Below, in pieces: positions 63,916 through 64,000 of a stretch of 64,000 bases of DNA. How positions within the stretch are numbered: the first letter of the stretch is position 1; each line of letters begins with the position of its first letter. Origin of the DNA: Bifidobacterium goeldii (GTDB lineage: Bacteria; Actinomycetota; Actinomycetes; Actinomycetales; Bifidobacteriaceae). Made by a program: the position numbers and the translations under genes. The notes under the pieces are model-generated. The model worked only from the letters and a program-made list of their open reading frames with translations, was not told the DNA's origin and made no database searches. The DNA lies in the NCBI RefSeq assembly GCF_003951095.1, contig NZ_QXGL01000003.1, forward strand, positions 295,972 through 359,971. Direction: 5' to 3'.

Positions 63916-63999
63916 TTACTTGCCTTGGGCAATGCGCTTGCACTCGGACGAGAAGTCCTGATGCTGCTGGAGCAAATCAACGGTGAGCGGCTGGGGGAA
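63916..63999 (-). CDS. C-terminus of an unidentified gene, upstream in the phn cluster
   Basis: Reading the minus strand from 63999, 27 codons are open (ending QDFSSECKRIAQGK) before a TAA at 63916-63918. Codon use resembles real genes here, and it lies upstream of phnW on the same strand. It may be part of a phosphonate transport or regulator gene; the product cannot be named from this fragment. Confidence 0.5.
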   Translation of the reverse strand, partial: FPQPLTVDLLQQHQDFSSECKRIAQGK

Positions 64000-64000
64000 C

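Overview
The window reads as chromosomal DNA from a Bifidobacterium. The evidence is the actinobacterial core-gene order (icd, fadD, def, rpsB-tsf, pyrH-frr-cdsA-rlmN, hisF-hisI-trpE), a GuaB3-type IMP dehydrogenase paralogue, and above all a complete lacto-N-biose/galacto-N-biose (LNB/GNB) pathway joined to an L-fucose pathway. That combination is a hallmark of host-glycan-feeding bifidobacteria. I do not assign a species.

Layout. 1-3.7 kb: the end of tsaD, a DUF6459-like gene, guaB3 and icd. 3.8-6.2 kb: a serine-rich periplasmic-binding-like lipoprotein and an M23-like protein. 6.5-6.7 kb: two tandem tRNA-Asn genes. 6.8-19.3 kb: core genes for acyl-CoA synthesis, translation, UMP kinase, phospholipid synthesis, rRNA methylation, and histidine and tryptophan synthesis. 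19.4-41.9 kb: a host-glycan island. 42.2-48.7 kb: the pyrimidine operon pyrB-pyrI-pyrC-pyrF-pyrK-pyrD-pyrE. 48.9-57.4 kb: a small membrane protein, TetR and LysR regulators, a heterodimeric ABC exporter, a HAD hydrolase and the NAD(P)HX repair enzyme. 57.6-61.3 kb: two zinc alcohol dehydrogenases, a MerR regulator and a double-domain carboxymuconolactone decarboxylase-like protein. 61.4-64 kb: phnX and phnW, for 2-aminoethylphosphonate breakdown, plus the last codons of another minus-strand gene.

How the island works (inference from families). A LacI regulator is divergent from genes for L-fuconate dehydratase, L-fucose dehydrogenase, L-fuconolactone hydrolase, 2-keto-3-deoxy-L-fuconate aldolase, fucose mutarotase and a GH95 alpha-fucosidase. 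A GL-BP-like ABC importer follows, then a 59-residue membrane protein, a GH29 alpha-fucosidase, a NagR-like ROK regulator, LNB phosphorylase (lnpA), a ROK sugar kinase, N-acetylhexosamine 1-kinase (lnpB), a uridylyltransferase (lnpC) and galE (lnpD). Neither fucosidase has a signal peptide, so fucosylated oligosaccharides are probably imported whole, defucosylated inside, and split into Gal-1-P and GlcNAc. No fucose permease, nagA/nagB or dedicated lactaldehyde reductase is visible here.

Most unusual signals: a structured repeat in both visible gaps of the phosphonate operon (30 of 33 core bases identical, arms different but self-complementary); three GTTAAC palindromes about 40 bp apart before the LNB transporter; two 16-bp palindromes before the TetR gene; an 18-bp MerR-type palindrome just before a probably leaderless merR; and a ROK kinase inserted between lnpA and lnpB. 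No CRISPR array, insertion sequence, phage gene or rRNA was seen.
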